Of a DNA stretch of 64,000 nt, positions 63,885-64,000 are shown piece by piece. Numbering within the stretch: position 1 is the first letter of the stretch; each line of letters starts with the position of its first letter. The stretch is taken from positions 1 through 64,000 of the forward strand of contig JALSNW010000031.1 in assembly GCA_026986785.1 (NCBI GenBank), read 5' to 3'. The notes under the pieces were generated by a model. It was not told the origin of the DNA and searched no databases. It saw only the letters and a list, made by a program, of their open reading frames with translations. This DNA is from Deltaproteobacteria bacterium. GTDB taxonomy: Bacteria; Desulfobacterota; Dissulfuribacteria; Dissulfuribacterales; QOAL01. Made by a program: the position numbers and the translations under genes.

Positions 63885-64000
63885 TTTTGTTCCTCCTGAG
63901 TCAACATTTTTGAAACTGCGCTCCAGATATTTGCTATACTTTTTGATGCGTTGCAATCTTTATATTTGACAACAGGTTGTCCTTGGACCAGGCTTTCCAC

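Noticed and set aside
1-64000. CRISPR array, tRNA or rRNA genes
   Set aside because: I looked for regularly spaced direct repeats and for cloverleaf or rRNA-like segments in every gap and found none, so none is reported; a covariance-model search would be decisive.

Overview
The window looks like chromosomal DNA of an anaerobic, Gram-negative deltaproteobacterium (Desulfobacterota), probably one that metabolises inorganic sulfur. The pointers are a YedE/TusA/DsrE-type sulfur-relay cluster of the kind reported from sulfur-disproportionating bacteria, a hopanoid transporter HpnN, an ABC nickel importer of the NikMN type with a NikR-like operator, a stand-alone IMP cyclohydrolase, Tol and LPS-type envelope genes, and many long sensor kinases. 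The genus is an inference; there is no rRNA gene, tRNA gene or CRISPR array in the window.

Layout: 1-5126 (minus) is part of a type I-C CRISPR-Cas operon (cas3-cas5-cas8c-cas7, with cas7 running off the left edge). 5316-11118 (minus) carries hpnN, an Mth938-like gene, a strongly promoted small HTH gene, surE-aroD and the IMP cyclohydrolase. 11580-18395 is mixed: a response-regulator/PAS protein without an ATPase domain, an M28 peptidase, a BCAM0308-type zinc protein, a PEBP-like protein, DksA, a heptosyltransferase-like enzyme, isocitrate dehydrogenase and ComF. 18411-21795 (minus) holds an ABC substrate-binding protein, CpoB and TolB. 21880-24488 (minus) is the five-gene sulfur-relay cluster. 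24719-32391 holds an M16 peptidase-nadK pair, YtxH/DUF948 envelope proteins, a flavodoxin under a Fur-like site, and cmk-marR-lipoprotein. 32392-35451 (minus) is a hybrid kinase with an HDOD protein. 35530-43094 (minus) is a tripartite efflux operon (TolC-like, MacA-like, ATPase, two separate MacB-type permeases) ending in a GT39-type glycosyltransferase. 43175-47057 (plus) holds a phosphatase, the nickel transporter nikMN-cbiQO and a GNAT protein. 47754-53883 (plus) holds a 1068-residue heme-type hybrid kinase and ClpB. 54281-59387 (plus) holds a ParB-like gene joined to a spore-photoproduct-lyase-like radical SAM gene, an aldo/keto reductase and a second radical SAM protein. 59687-63884 (minus) holds a chemotaxis receptor, a TIGR02757 protein, an FmdB zinc ribbon, a NifX-like protein and the Fe-S carrier Mrp.

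The most unusual items are the ParB-like/SPL-like pair, whose radical SAM enzyme lacks the cysteine expected of a true spore photoproduct lyase, and a dispersed noncoding repeat found in at least five intergenic places between 30 and 57 kb. One copy of that repeat supplies the last eight codons of the SPL-like gene. The sulfur-relay cluster and the NikR-like operator are the best clues to physiology.
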